Assembly (NCBI GenBank): GCA_958299035.1
Contig: CATQJL010000146.1
Coordinates: 124,001-188,000 of the forward strand
Reading direction: 5' to 3'
DNA length: 64,000 nt
Origin: Cylicocyclus nassatus
Taxonomy: Eukaryota > Nematoda > Chromadorea > Rhabditida > Strongylidae
Positions 47,501 to 57,400 of the stretch are shown piece after piece. The stretch's first letter is position 1. The number at the start of each line of letters is the position of its first letter. Under the pieces are notes generated by a model, which did not search any database, was not told where the DNA came from, and was given only the letters and a program-made list of their open reading frames with translations. The translations under genes were made by a program, and so were the position numbers.

Positions 47501-49811
47501 GGAGTGTCAAGGCTCACGAAGGAGTGTCAAGGTTCACGAAGGAGTGTCAAGGCTCACGAAGGAGTGTCAAGGCTCACGAAGGAGTGTCAAGGCCTACGAA
47601 GGAGTGTCAAGGCTCACGAAGGAGTGTCAAGGCTCACGAAGGAGTGTCAAGGCTCACGAAGGAGTGTCAAGGCTCACGAAGGAGTGTCAAGGCTCACGAA
47701 GGAGTGTCAAGGCTCACGAAGGAGTGTCAAGGCTCACGAAGGAGTGTCAAGGCCTACGAAGGAGTGTCAAGGCTCACGAAGGAGTGTCAAGGCTCACGAA
47801 GGAGTGTCAAGGCTCACGAAGGAGTGTCAAGGCTCACGAAGGAGTGTCAAGGCTCACGAAGGAGTGTCAAGGCTCACGAAGGAGTGTCAAGGCTCACGAA
47901 AGAGTGTCAAGGCTCACGAAGGAGTGTCAAGGCTCACGAAGGAGTGTCAAGGCTCACGAAGGAGTGTCAAGGCCTACGAAGGAGTGTCAAGGCTCACGAA
48001 GGAGTGTCAAGGCTCACGAAGAAGTGTCAAGGCTCACGAAGGAGTGTCAAGGCTCACGAAGAAGTTTCAAGGCTCACGAAAGAGTGTCAAGGCTCACGAA
48101 GGAGTATCAAGGCTCACGAAGGAGTGTCAAGGCCTACGAAGGAGTGTCAAGGCTCACGAAGGAGTGTCAAGGCTCACGAAGGAGTGTCAAGGCCTACGAA
48201 GGAGTGTCAAGGCTCACGAAGGAGTGTCAAGGCTCACGAAGGAGTGTCAAGGCTCACGAAGGAGTCCCAAGGCCTACGAAGGAGTGTCAAGGCCTACGAA
48301 GGAGTGTCAAGGCCTACGAAGGAGTGACAAGGCTCACGAAGGAGTGTCAAGGCCTACGAAGGAGTGTTAAGGCTCACGAAGGAGTGTCAAGGCCTACGAA
48401 GGAGTGTCAAGGCTCACGAAGGAGTGTCAAGGCTCACGAAGGAGTGTCAAGGCTCACGAAGGAGTGTCAAGGCTTACGAAGGAGTGTCAAGGCTCACGAA
48501 GGAGTGACAAGGCTCACGAAGGAGTGTCAAGGCTCACGAAGGAGTGTCAAGGCTCACGAAGGAGTGTCAAGGCTCACGAAGGAGTGTCAAGGCCTACGAA
48601 GGAGTGTCAAGGCTCACGAAGGAGTGTCAAGGCTCACGAAGGAGTGTCAAGGCTCACGAAGGAGTGTCAAGGCTCACGAAGGAGTGTCAAGGCCTACGAA
48701 GGAGTGTCAAGGCTCACGAAGGAGTGTCAAGGCTCACGAAGGAGTGTCAAGGCTCACGAAAGAGTGTCAAGGCTCACGAAGGAGTGTCAAGGCTCACGAA
48801 GGAGTGTCAAGGCCTACGAAGGAGTGTCAAGGCTCACGAAGGAGTGTCAAGGCTCACGAAGAAGTGTCAAGGCTCACGAAGGAGTGTCAAGGCTCACGAA
48901 GAAGTGTCAAGGCTCACGAAAGAGTGTCAAGGCTCACGAAGGAGTGTCAAGGCTCACGAAGGAGTGTCACGGCTCACGAAGGAGTGTCAAGGCTCACGAA
49001 GGAGTGTCAAGGCTCACGAAGGAGTGTCAAGGCTCACGAAAGAGTGTCAAGGCTCACGAAGGAGTGTCAAGGCTCACGAAGGAGTGTCAAGGCCTACGAA
49101 GGAGTGTCAAGGCTCACGAAGGAGTGTCAAGGCCTACGAAGGAGATTCAAGGCCTACGAAGGAGTGTCAAGGCTCACGAAGGAGTGTCAAGGCTCACGAA
49201 GGAGTGTCAAGGCCTACGAAGGAGTGTCAAGGCTCACGAAGGAGTGTCAAGGCTCACGAAGGAGTGTCAAGGCTCACGAAAGAGTGTCAAGGCTCACGAA
49301 GGAGTGTCAAGGCTCACGAAGGAGTGTCAAGGCCTACGAAGGAGTGTCAAGGCTCACGAAGGAGTGTCAAGGCTCACGAAGAAGTGTCAAGGCTCACGAA
49401 GGAGTGTCAAGGCTCACGAAAGATTGTCAAGGCTCACGAAGGAGTATCAAGGCTCACGAAGGAGTGTCAAGGCCTACGAAGGAGTGTCAAGGCTCACGAA
49501 GGAGTGTCAAGGCTCACGAAGGAGTGTCAAGGCCTACGAAGGAGTGTCAAGGCTCACGAAGGAGTGTCAAGGCTCACGAAGGAGTGTCAAGGCTCACGAA
49601 GGAGTCCCAAGGCCTACGAAGGAGTGTCAAGGCTCACGAAGGAGTGTCAAGGCCTACGAAGGAGTGTCAAGGCTCACGAAGGAGTGTCAAGGCTCACGAA
49701 GGAGTGTCAAGGCTCACGAAGGAGTGTCAAGGCTCACGAAGGAGTGTCAAGGCTCACGAAGGAGTGTCAAGGCCTACGAAGGAGTGTCAAGGCTCACGAA
49801 GGAGTGTCAAG
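38361..49811 (+). repeat. 4,741-bp higher-order repeat, near-identical copies
   Basis: Copies start near 38,361, 43,102 and 47,843. The period is 237 monomers plus 1 bp (two 19-mers and one 23-mer per unit). Register marks are the GTGTTAAGG change (38,886; 43,627; 48,368), 19-mers (40,662 and 45,403; 42,121 and 46,862) and 23-mers (42,600 and 47,341). Between 38,922-42,626 and 43,663-47,367 the conceptual translations are identical except where the adapter sits, so divergence is extremely low. The third copy is collinear to about 49,811 and then rearranged. Confidence 0.94.
46421..46445 (-). other. Library adapter remnant (SMART/gDNA amplification type)
   Basis: The array is interrupted by AGTACTCTGCGTTGATACCA followed by CTGCT. 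On the reverse strand this reads AGCAGTGGTATCAACGCAGA then GTACT, the core of the SMART/template-switching PCR oligo, in the ACT-extended form that I recall for low-input PacBio genomic amplification. The counterpart in the preceding 4,741-bp copy (41,680-41,704) is ordinary repeat. Only 22 bp differ (46,424-46,445 against 41,683-41,704), and the length is unchanged, so phase continues past it. The H monomer and first bases of the following P monomer are lost. This is a technical artefact, not biological sequence. Confidence 0.95.
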
Positions 49812-50062
49812 GCTCACGAAGGAGTGTCAAGGCCTACGAAGGAGTGTCAAGGCTCACGAAGGAGTGTCAAGGCTCACGAAGGAGTGTCAAGGCTCACGAA
49901 AGAGTGTCAAGGCTCACGAAGGAGTGTCAAGGCTCACGAAGGAGTGTCAAGGCCTACGAAGGAGTGTCAAGGCTCACGAAGGAGTGTCAAGGCTCACGAA
50001 GGAGTGTCAAGGCTCACGAAGAAGTGTCAAGGCTCACGAAGGAGTGTCAAGGCTCACGAAGA
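49812..50062 (+). repeat. Rearranged joint lacking 919 bp in third 4,741-bp copy
   Basis: Before this joint the third copy is offset by 4,741 bp from the second. After it (from about 50,063) the offset is 3,822 bp, so 919 bp are missing, equal to 46 monomers less one base. The lost part contains the counterpart of the 19-mer at 45,403. The monomer order inside the joint fits neither neighbour exactly, suggesting more than one exchange. Confidence 0.8.
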
Positions 50063-50499
50063 AGTTTCAAGGCTCACGAAAGATTGTCAAGGCTCACGAA
50101 GGAGTATCAAGGCTCACGAAGGAGTCCCAAGGCCTACGAAGGAGTGTCAAGGCTCACGAAGGAGTGTCAAGGCTCACGAAGGAGTGTCAAGGCTCACGAA
50201 GGAGTGTCAAGGCTCACGAAGGAGTGTCAAGGCTCACGAAGGAGTGTCAAGGCTCACGAAGGAGTCCCAAGGCCTACGAAGGAGTGTCAAGGCTCACGAA
50301 GGAGTGTCAAGGCCTACGAAGGAGTGTCAAGGCTCACGAAGGAGTGTCAAGGCTCACGAAGGAGTGTCAAGGCTCACGAAGGAGTCCCAAGGCCTACGAA
50401 GGAGTGTCAAGGCTCACGAAGGAGTGTCAAGGCTCACGAAGGAGTGTCAAGGCCTACGAAGGAGTGTCAAGGCTCACGAAGGAGTGTCAAGGCCTACGA

Positions 50500-53400
50500 A
50501 GGAGTGTCAAGGCTCACGAAGGAGTGTCAAGGCTCACGAAGGAGTGTCAAGGCTCACGAAGGAGTGTCAAGGCTCACGAAGGAGTGTCAAGGCTCACGAA
50601 GGAGTGTCAAGGCTCACGAAGGAGTGTCAAGGCTCACGAAGGAGTGTCAAGGCTCACGAAGGAGTGTCAAGGCTCACGAAGGAGTGTCAAGGCCACGAAG
50701 GAGTGTCAAGGCTCACGAAGGAGTGTCAAGGCCTACGAAGGAGTGTCAAGGCTCACGAAGGAGTGTCAAGGCTCACGAAGGAGTGTCAAGGCTCACGAAG
50801 GAGTGTCAAGGCTCACGAAGGAGTGTCAAGGCCTACGAAGGAGTGTCAAGGCTCACGAAGGAGTGTCAAGGCCTACGAAGGAGTGTCAAGGCTCACGAAG
50901 GAGTGTCAAGGCCTACGAAGGAGTGTCAAGGCTCACGAAGGAGTGTCAAGGCTCACGAAGGAGTGTCAAGGCCTACGAAGGAGTGTCAAGGCTCACGAAG
51001 GAGTGTCAAGGCTCACGAAGGAGTGTCAAGGCTCACGAAGGAGTGTCAAGGCTCACGAAGGAGTGTCAAGGCTCACGAAGGAGTGTCAAGGCCTACGAAG
51101 GAGTGTCAAGGCTCACGAAGGAGTCCCAAGGCCTACGAAGGAGTGTCAAGGCCTACGAAGGAGTGTCAAGGCGGCCTACGAAGGAGTGACAAGGCTCACG
51201 AAGGAGTGTCAAGGCCTACGAAGGAGTGTCAAGGCTCACGAAGGAGTGTCAAGGCCTACGAAGGAGTGTCAAGGCTCACGAAGGAGTGTCAAGGCCTACG
51301 AAGGAGTGTCAAGGCTCACGAAGGAGTGTCAAGGCTCACGAAGGAGTGTCAAGGTTCACGAAGGAGTGTCAAGGCTCACGAAGGAGTGTCAAGGCTCACG
51401 AAGGAGTGTCAAGGCCTACGAAGGAGTGTCAAGGCTCACGAAGGAGTGTCAAGGCTCACGAAGGAGTGTCAAGGCTCACGAAGGAGTGTCAAGGCTCACG
51501 AAGGAGTGTCAAGGCTCACGAAGGAGTGTCAAGGCTCACGAAGGAGTGTCAAGGCTCACGAAGGAGTGTCAAGGCCTACGAAGGAGTGTCAAGGCTCACG
51601 AAGGAGTGTCAAGGCTCACGAAGGAGTGTCAAGGCTCACGAAGGAGTGTCAAGGCTCACGAAGGAGTGTCAAGGCTCACGAAGGAGTGTCAAGGCTCACG
51701 AAGGAGTGTCAAGGCTCACGAAAGAGTGTCAAGGCTCACGAAGGAGTGTCAAGGCTCACGAAGGAGTGTCAAGGCCTACGAAGGAGTGTCAAGGCTCACG
51801 AAGGAGTGTCAAGGCTCACGAAGAAGTGTCAAGGCTCACGAAGCAGTGTCAAGGCTCACGAAAGAGTGTCAAGGCTGACGAAGGAGTGTCAAGGCTCACG
51901 AAGGAGTGTAAAGGCCTACGAAGGAGTGTCAAGGCTCACGAAGGAGTGTCAAGGCCTACGAAGGAGATTCAAGGCCTACGAAGGAGTGTCAAGGCTCACG
52001 AAGGAGTGTCAAGGCCTACGAAGGAGTGTCAAGGCTCACGAAGGAGTGTCAAGGCTCACGAAGGAGTGTCAAGGCCTACGAAGGAGTGTCAAGGCTCACG
52101 AAGGAGTGTCAAGGCTCACGAAGGAGTGTCAAGGCTCACGAAAGAGTGTCAAGGCTCACGAAGGAGTGTCAAGGCTCACGAAGGAGTGTCAAGGCTCACG
52201 AAGGAGTGTCAAGGCTCACGAAGGAGTGTCAAGGCTCACGAAGGAGTGTCAAGGCTCACGAAGGAGTGTCAAGGCTCACGAAGGAGTGTCAAGGCTCACG
52301 AAGGAGTGTCAAGGCTCACGAAGGAGTGTCAAGGCCACGAAGGAGTGTCAAGGCTCACGAAGGAGTGTCAAGGCCTACGAAGGAGTGTCAAGGCTCACGA
52401 AGGAGTGTCAAGGCTCACGAAGGAGTGTCAAGGCTCACGAAGGAGTGTCAAGGCTCACGAAGGAGTGTCAAGGCCTACGAAGGAGTGTCAAGGCTCACGA
52501 AGGAGTGTCAAGGCCTACGAAGGAGTGTCAAGGCTCACGAAGGAGTGTCAAGGCCTACGAAGGAGTGTCAAGGCTCACGAAGGAGTGTCAAGGCTCACGA
52601 AGGAGTGTCAAGGCCTATGAAGGAGTGTCAAGGCTCACGAAGGAGTGTCAAGGCTCACGAAGGAGTGTCAAGGCTCACGAAGGAGTGTCAAGGCTCACGA
52701 AGGAGTGTCAAGGCTCACGAAGGAGTGTCAAGGCCTACGAAGGAGTGTCAAGGCTCACGAAGGAGTCCCAAGGCCTACGAAGGAGTGTCAAGGCCTACGA
52801 AGGAGTGTCAAGGCGGCCTACGAAGGAGTGACAAGGCTCACGAAGGAGTGTCAAGGCCTACGAAGGAGTGTCAAGGCTCACGAAGGAGTGTCAAGGCCTA
52901 CGAAGGAGTGTCAAGGCTCACGAAGGAGTGTCAAGGCCTACGAAGGAGTGTCAAGGCTCACGAAGGAGTGTCAAGGCTCACGAAGGAGTGTCAAGGCTCA
53001 CGAAGGAGTGTCAAGGCTCACGAAGGAGTGTCAAGGCTCACGAAGGAGTGTCAAGGCCTACGAAGGAGTGTCAAGGCTCACGAAGGAGTGTCAAGGCCTA
53101 CGAAGGAGTGTCAAGGCTCACGAAGGAGTGTCAAGGCCTACGAAGGAGTGTCAAGGCTCACGAAGGAGTGTCAAGGCCTACGAAGGAGTGTCAAGGCTCA
53201 CGAAGGAGTGTCAAGGCTCACGAAGGAGTGTCAAGGCTCACGAAGGAGTGTCAAGGCTCACGAAGGAGTGTCAAGGCTCACGAAGGAGTGTCAAGGCCTA
53301 CGAAGGAGTGTCAAGGCTCACGAAGGAGTGTCAAGGCTCACGAAGGAGTGTCAAGGCTCACGAAGGAGTGTCAAGGCTCACGAAGGAGTGTCAAGGCTCA

Positions 53401-55640
53401 CGAAGGAGTGTCAAGGCTCACGAAGGAGTGTCAAGGCTCACGAAGGAGTGTCAAGGCCTACGAAGGAGTGTCAAGGCTCACGAAGGAGTGTCAAGGCTCA
53501 CGAAGGAGTGTCAAGGCTCACGAAGGAGTGTCAAGGCTCACGAAGGAGTGTCAAGGCTCACGAAGGAGTGTCAAGGCTCACGAAGGAGTGTCAAGGCTCA
53601 CGAAGGAGTGTCAAGGCTCACGAAAGAGTGTCAAGGCTCACGAAGGAGTGTCAAGGCTCACGAAGGAGTGTCAAGGCCTACGAAGGAGTGTCAAGGCTCA
53701 CGAAGGAGTGTCAAGGCTCACGAAGAAGTGTCAAGGCTCACGAAGGAGTGTAAAGGCCTACGAAGGAGTGTCAAGGCTCACGAAGGAGTGTCAAGGCCTA
53801 CGAAGGAGATTCAAGGCCTACGAAGGAGTGTCAAGGCTCACGAAGGAGTGTCAAGGCCTACGAAGGAGTGTCAAGGCTCACGAAGGAGTGTCAAGGCTCA
53901 CGAAGGAGTGTCAAGGCCTACGAAGGAGTGTCAAGGCTCACGAAGGAGTGTCAAGGCTCACGAAGGAGTGTCAAGGCTCACGAAAGAGTGTCAAGGCTCA
54001 CGAAGGAGTGTCAAGGCTCACGAAGGAGTGTCAAGGCTCACGAAGGAGTGTCAAGGCTCACGAAGGAGTGTCAAGGCTCACGAAGGAGTGTCAAGGCTCA
54101 CGAAGGAGTGTCAAGGCTCACGAAGGAGTGTCAAGGCTCACGAAGGAGTGTCAAGGCTCACGAAGGAGTGTCAAGGCCACGAAGGAGTGTCAAGGCTCAC
54201 GAAGGAGTGTCAAGGCCTACGAAGGAGTGTCAAGGCTCACGAAGGAGTGTCAAGGCTCACGAAGGAGTGTCAAGGCTCACGAAGGAGTGTCAAGGCTCAC
54301 GAAGGAGTGTCAAGGCCTACGAAGGAGTGTCAAGGCTCACGAAGGAGTGTCAAGGCCTACGAAGGAGTGTCAAGGCTCACGAAGGAGTGTCAAGGCCTAC
54401 GAAGGAGTGTCAAGGCTCACGAAGGAGTGTCAAGGCTCACGAAGGAGTGTCAAGGCCTACGAAGGAGTGTCAAGGCTCACGAAGGAGTGTCAAGGCTCAC
54501 GAAGGAGTGTCAAGGCTCACGAAGGAGTGTCAAGGCTCACGAAGGAGTGTCAAGGCTCACGAAGGAGTGTCAAGGCCTACGAAGGAGTGTCAAGGCTCAC
54601 GAAGGAGTCCCAAGGCCTACGAAGGAGTGTCAAGGCCTACGAAGGAGTGTCAAGGCGGCCTACGAAGGAGTGACAAGGCTCACGAAGGAGTGTCAAGGCC
54701 TACGAAGGAGTGTCAAGGCTCACGAAGGAGTGTCAAGGCCTACGAAGGAGTGTCAAGGCTCACGAAGGAGTGTCAAGGCCTACGAAGGAGTGTCAAGGCT
54801 CACGAAGGAGTGTCAAGGCTCACGAAGGAGTGTCAAGGCTCACGAAGGAGTGTCAAGGCTCACGAAGGAGTGTCAAGGCTCACGAAGGAGTGTCAAGGCC
54901 TACGAAGGAGTGTCAAGGCTCACGAAGGAGTGTCAAGGCTCACGAAGGAGTGTCAAGGCTCACGAAGGAGTGTCAAGGCTCACGAAGGAGTGTCAAGGCT
55001 CACGAAGGAGTGTCAAGGCTCACGAAGGAGTGTCAAGGCTCACGAAGGAGTGTCAAGGCTCACGAAGGAGTGTCAAGGCTCACGAAGGAGTGTCAAGGCT
55101 CACGAAGGAGTGTCAAGGCTCACGAAGGAGTGTCAAGGCTCACGAAGGAGTGTCAAGGCTCACGAAGGAGTGTCAAGGCTCACGAAGGAGTGTCAAGGCT
55201 CACGAAAGAGTGTCAAGGCTCACGAAGGAGTGTCAAGGCTCACGAAGGAGTGTCAAGGCCTACGAAGGAGTGTCAAGGCTCACGAAGGAGTGTCAAGGCT
55301 CACGAAGAAGTGTCAAGGCTCACGAAGCAGTGTCAAGGCTCACGAAAGAGTGTCAAGGCTCACGAAGGAGTGTCAAGGCTCACGAAGGAGTGTAAAGGCC
55401 TACGAAGGAGTGTCAAGGCTCACGAAGGAGTGTCAAGGCCTACGAAGGAGATTCAAGGCCTACGAAGGAGTGTCAAGGCTCACGAAGGAGTGTCAAGGCC
55501 TACGAAGGAGTGTCAAGGCTCACGAAGGAGTGTCAAGGCTCACGAAGGAGTGTCAAGGCCTACGAAGGAGTGTCAAGGCTCACGAAGGAGTGTCAAGGCT
55601 CACGAAGGAGTGTCAAGGCTCACGAAAGAGTGTCAAGGCT
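50500..55640 (+). repeat. 1,642/1,842-bp tandem repeat, three copies
   Basis: Register marks at 1,642 and then 1,842 bp are the 19-mers (50,684; 52,326; 54,168) and the 23-mers (51,163; 52,805; 54,647). Marks at 1,842 then 1,642 are the GTGTAAAGG changes (51,910; 53,752; 55,394) and GATTC monomers. The middle copy therefore carries 200 bp (10 monomers) extra, lying in the alternating Y-H run at about 53,041-53,240. Start and end are approximate. Confidence 0.9.
54910..55189 (+). repeat. Run of 14 identical H monomers
   Basis: Fourteen successive copies of GTGTCAAGGCTCACGAAGGA, bounded by Y at 54,890 and R at 55,190. In the sister copies near 51,420 and 53,290 the run is broken by a Y about half way, so a Y has been lost or converted here. 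It is the longest uniform run I noticed. Confidence 0.85.
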
Positions 55641-55899
55641 CACGAAGGAGTGTCAAGGCTCACGAAGGAGTGTCAAGGCCTACGAAGGAGTGTCAAGGCT
55701 CACGAAGGAGTGTCAAGGCTCACGAAGAAGTGTCAAGGCTCACGAAGGAGTGTCAAGGCCTACGAAGGAGTGTCAAGGCTCACGAAGGAGTGTCAAGGCT
55801 CACGAAGGAGTGTCAAGGCTCACGAAGGAGTGTCAAGGCTCACGAAGGAGTGTCAAGGCTCACGAAGGAGTGTCAAGGCCTACGAAGGAGTGTCAAGGC

Positions 55900-57400
55900 T
55901 CACGAAGGAGTGTCAAGGCTCACGAAGGAGTGTCAAGGCTCACGAAGGAGTGTCAAGGCTCACGAAGGAGTGTCAAGGCCTACGAAGGAGTGTCAAGGCT
56001 CACGAAGGAGTGTCAAGGCCTACGAAGGAGTGTCAAGGCTCACGAAGGAGTGTCAAGGCTCACGAAGAAGTGTCAAGGCTCACGAAGGAGTGTCAAGGCT
56101 CACGAAAGAGTGTCAAGGCTCACGAAGGAGTGTCAAGGCTCACGAAGGAGTGTCACGGCTCACGAAGGAGTGTCAAGGCTCACGAAGGAGTGTCAAGGCT
56201 CACGAAGGAGTGTCAAGGCCTACGAAGGAGATTCAAGGCCTACGAAGGAGTGTCAAGGCCTACGAAGGAGTGTCAAGGCTCACGAAGGAGTGTCAAGGCT
56301 CACGAAGAAGTGTCAAGGCTCACGAAGGAGTGTCAAGGCTCACGAAGAAGTTTCAAGGCTCACGAAAGAGTGTCAAGGCTCACGAAGGAGTATCAAGGCT
56401 CACGAAGGAGTGTCAAGGCCTACGAAGGAGTGTCAAGGCTCACGAAGGAGTGTCAAGGCTCACGAAGGAGTGTCAAGGCCTACGAAGGAGTGTCAAGGCT
56501 CACGAAGGAGTGTCGAGGCTCACGAAGGAGTGTCAAGGCTCACGAAGGAGTGTCAAGGCCTACGAAGGAGTGTCAAGGCTCACGAAGGAGTGTCAAGGCT
56601 CACGAAGGAGTGTCAAGGCTCACGAAGGAGTGTCAAGGCCTACGAAGGAGTGTCAAGGCTCACGAAGGAGTGTCAAGGCCTACGAAGGAGTGTCAAGGCT
56701 CACGAAGGAGTGTCAAGGCTCACGAAGGAGTGTCAAGGCTCACGAAGGAGTGTCAAGGCCTACGAAGGAGTGTCAAGGCTCACGAAGGAGTGTCAAGGCC
56801 TACGAAGGAGTGTCAAGGCTCACGAAGGAGTGTCAAGGCTCACGAAGAAGTGTCAAGGCTCACGAAGGAGTGTCAAGGCTCACGAAAGAGTGTCAAGGCT
56901 CACGAAGGAGTGTCAAGGCTCACGAAGGAGTGTCACGGCTCACGAAGGAGTGTCAAGGCTCACGAAGGAGTGTCAAGGCTCACGAAGGAGTGTCAAGGCC
57001 TACGAATGAGATTTAAGGCCTACGAAGGAGTGTCAAGGCCTACGAAGGAGTGTCAAGGCTCACGAAGGAGTGTCAAGGCTCACGAAGAAGTGTCAAGGCT
57101 CACGAAGGAGTGTCAAGGCTCACGAAGAAGTTTCAAGGCTCACGAAAGAGTGTCAAGGCTCACGAAGGAGTATCAAGGCTCACGAAGGAGTGTCAAGGCC
57201 TACGAAGGAGTGTCAAGGCTCACGAAGGAGTGTCAAGGCTCACGAAGGAGTGTCAAGGCCTACGAAGGAGTGTCAAGGCTCACGAAGGAGTGTCAAGGCT
57301 CACGAAGGAGTGTCAAGGCTCACGAAGGAGTGTCAAGGCCTACGAAGGAGTGTCAAGGCTCACGAAGGAGTGTCAAGGCTCACGAAGGAGTGTCAAGGCT
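55900..57400 (+). repeat. 780-bp tandem duplication
   Basis: About 720 bp from 55,900 recur from 56,680, a 39-monomer period. Both carry R, CACGG-core (about 56,155 and 56,935) and GATT-start monomers (56,230 and 57,010) in the same order. In the second copy the GATT monomer has two further private changes 7 bp apart (57,007 and 57,014), giving GAATGAGATTTAAGG. Confidence 0.85.

Larger units (their letters stand above)
40662..54186 (+). repeat. 19-bp monomers of block B2b (7 copies)
   Basis: Seven GGCCACG-core 19-mers begin at 40,662, 42,121, 45,403, 46,862, 50,684, 52,326 and 54,168. Unlike those of the A blocks they follow runs of H monomers, not a D monomer, but what follows is again H-Y-H. 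They are either an independent T loss from H or the A-type 19-mer with its left flank exchanged. Confidence 0.93.
42600..54669 (+). repeat. 23-bp monomers (5 copies)
   Basis: Five monomers with core GGCGGCCTACG are 3 bp longer than Y: 42,600-42,622, 47,341-47,363, 51,163-51,185, 52,805-52,827 and 54,647-54,669. All stand in the order P-Y-[23]-D-Y, so one insertion in the second Y of a module was spread by the 4,741- and 1,642/1,842-bp duplications. Confidence 0.95.
38531..55640 (+). repeat. Satellite block B2b: 4,741-bp and 1,642/1,842-bp family
   Basis: This block holds the 4,741-bp repeats and the shorter 1,642- and 1,842-bp repeats derived from their right-hand part. It is the only place with 23-bp monomers and the only B region with 19-bp monomers. 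The GGTTCAC core marks each 4,741-bp unit (about 42,791, 47,532 and 51,354). The adapter fragment at 46,421 lies inside the second unit. The right boundary is approximate; beyond it the markers change to the 780-bp and 1,840-bp families. Confidence 0.85.

Noticed and set aside
43803..51878. Protein-coding gene with a 20-residue repeat (also 39,062-46,435, 36,502-43,629 and many others)
   Set aside because: All three + frames are open for the same reason (no stop in the monomer), there is no ATG start or upstream signal, frames overlap each other fully, and the best one crosses an adapter sequence.
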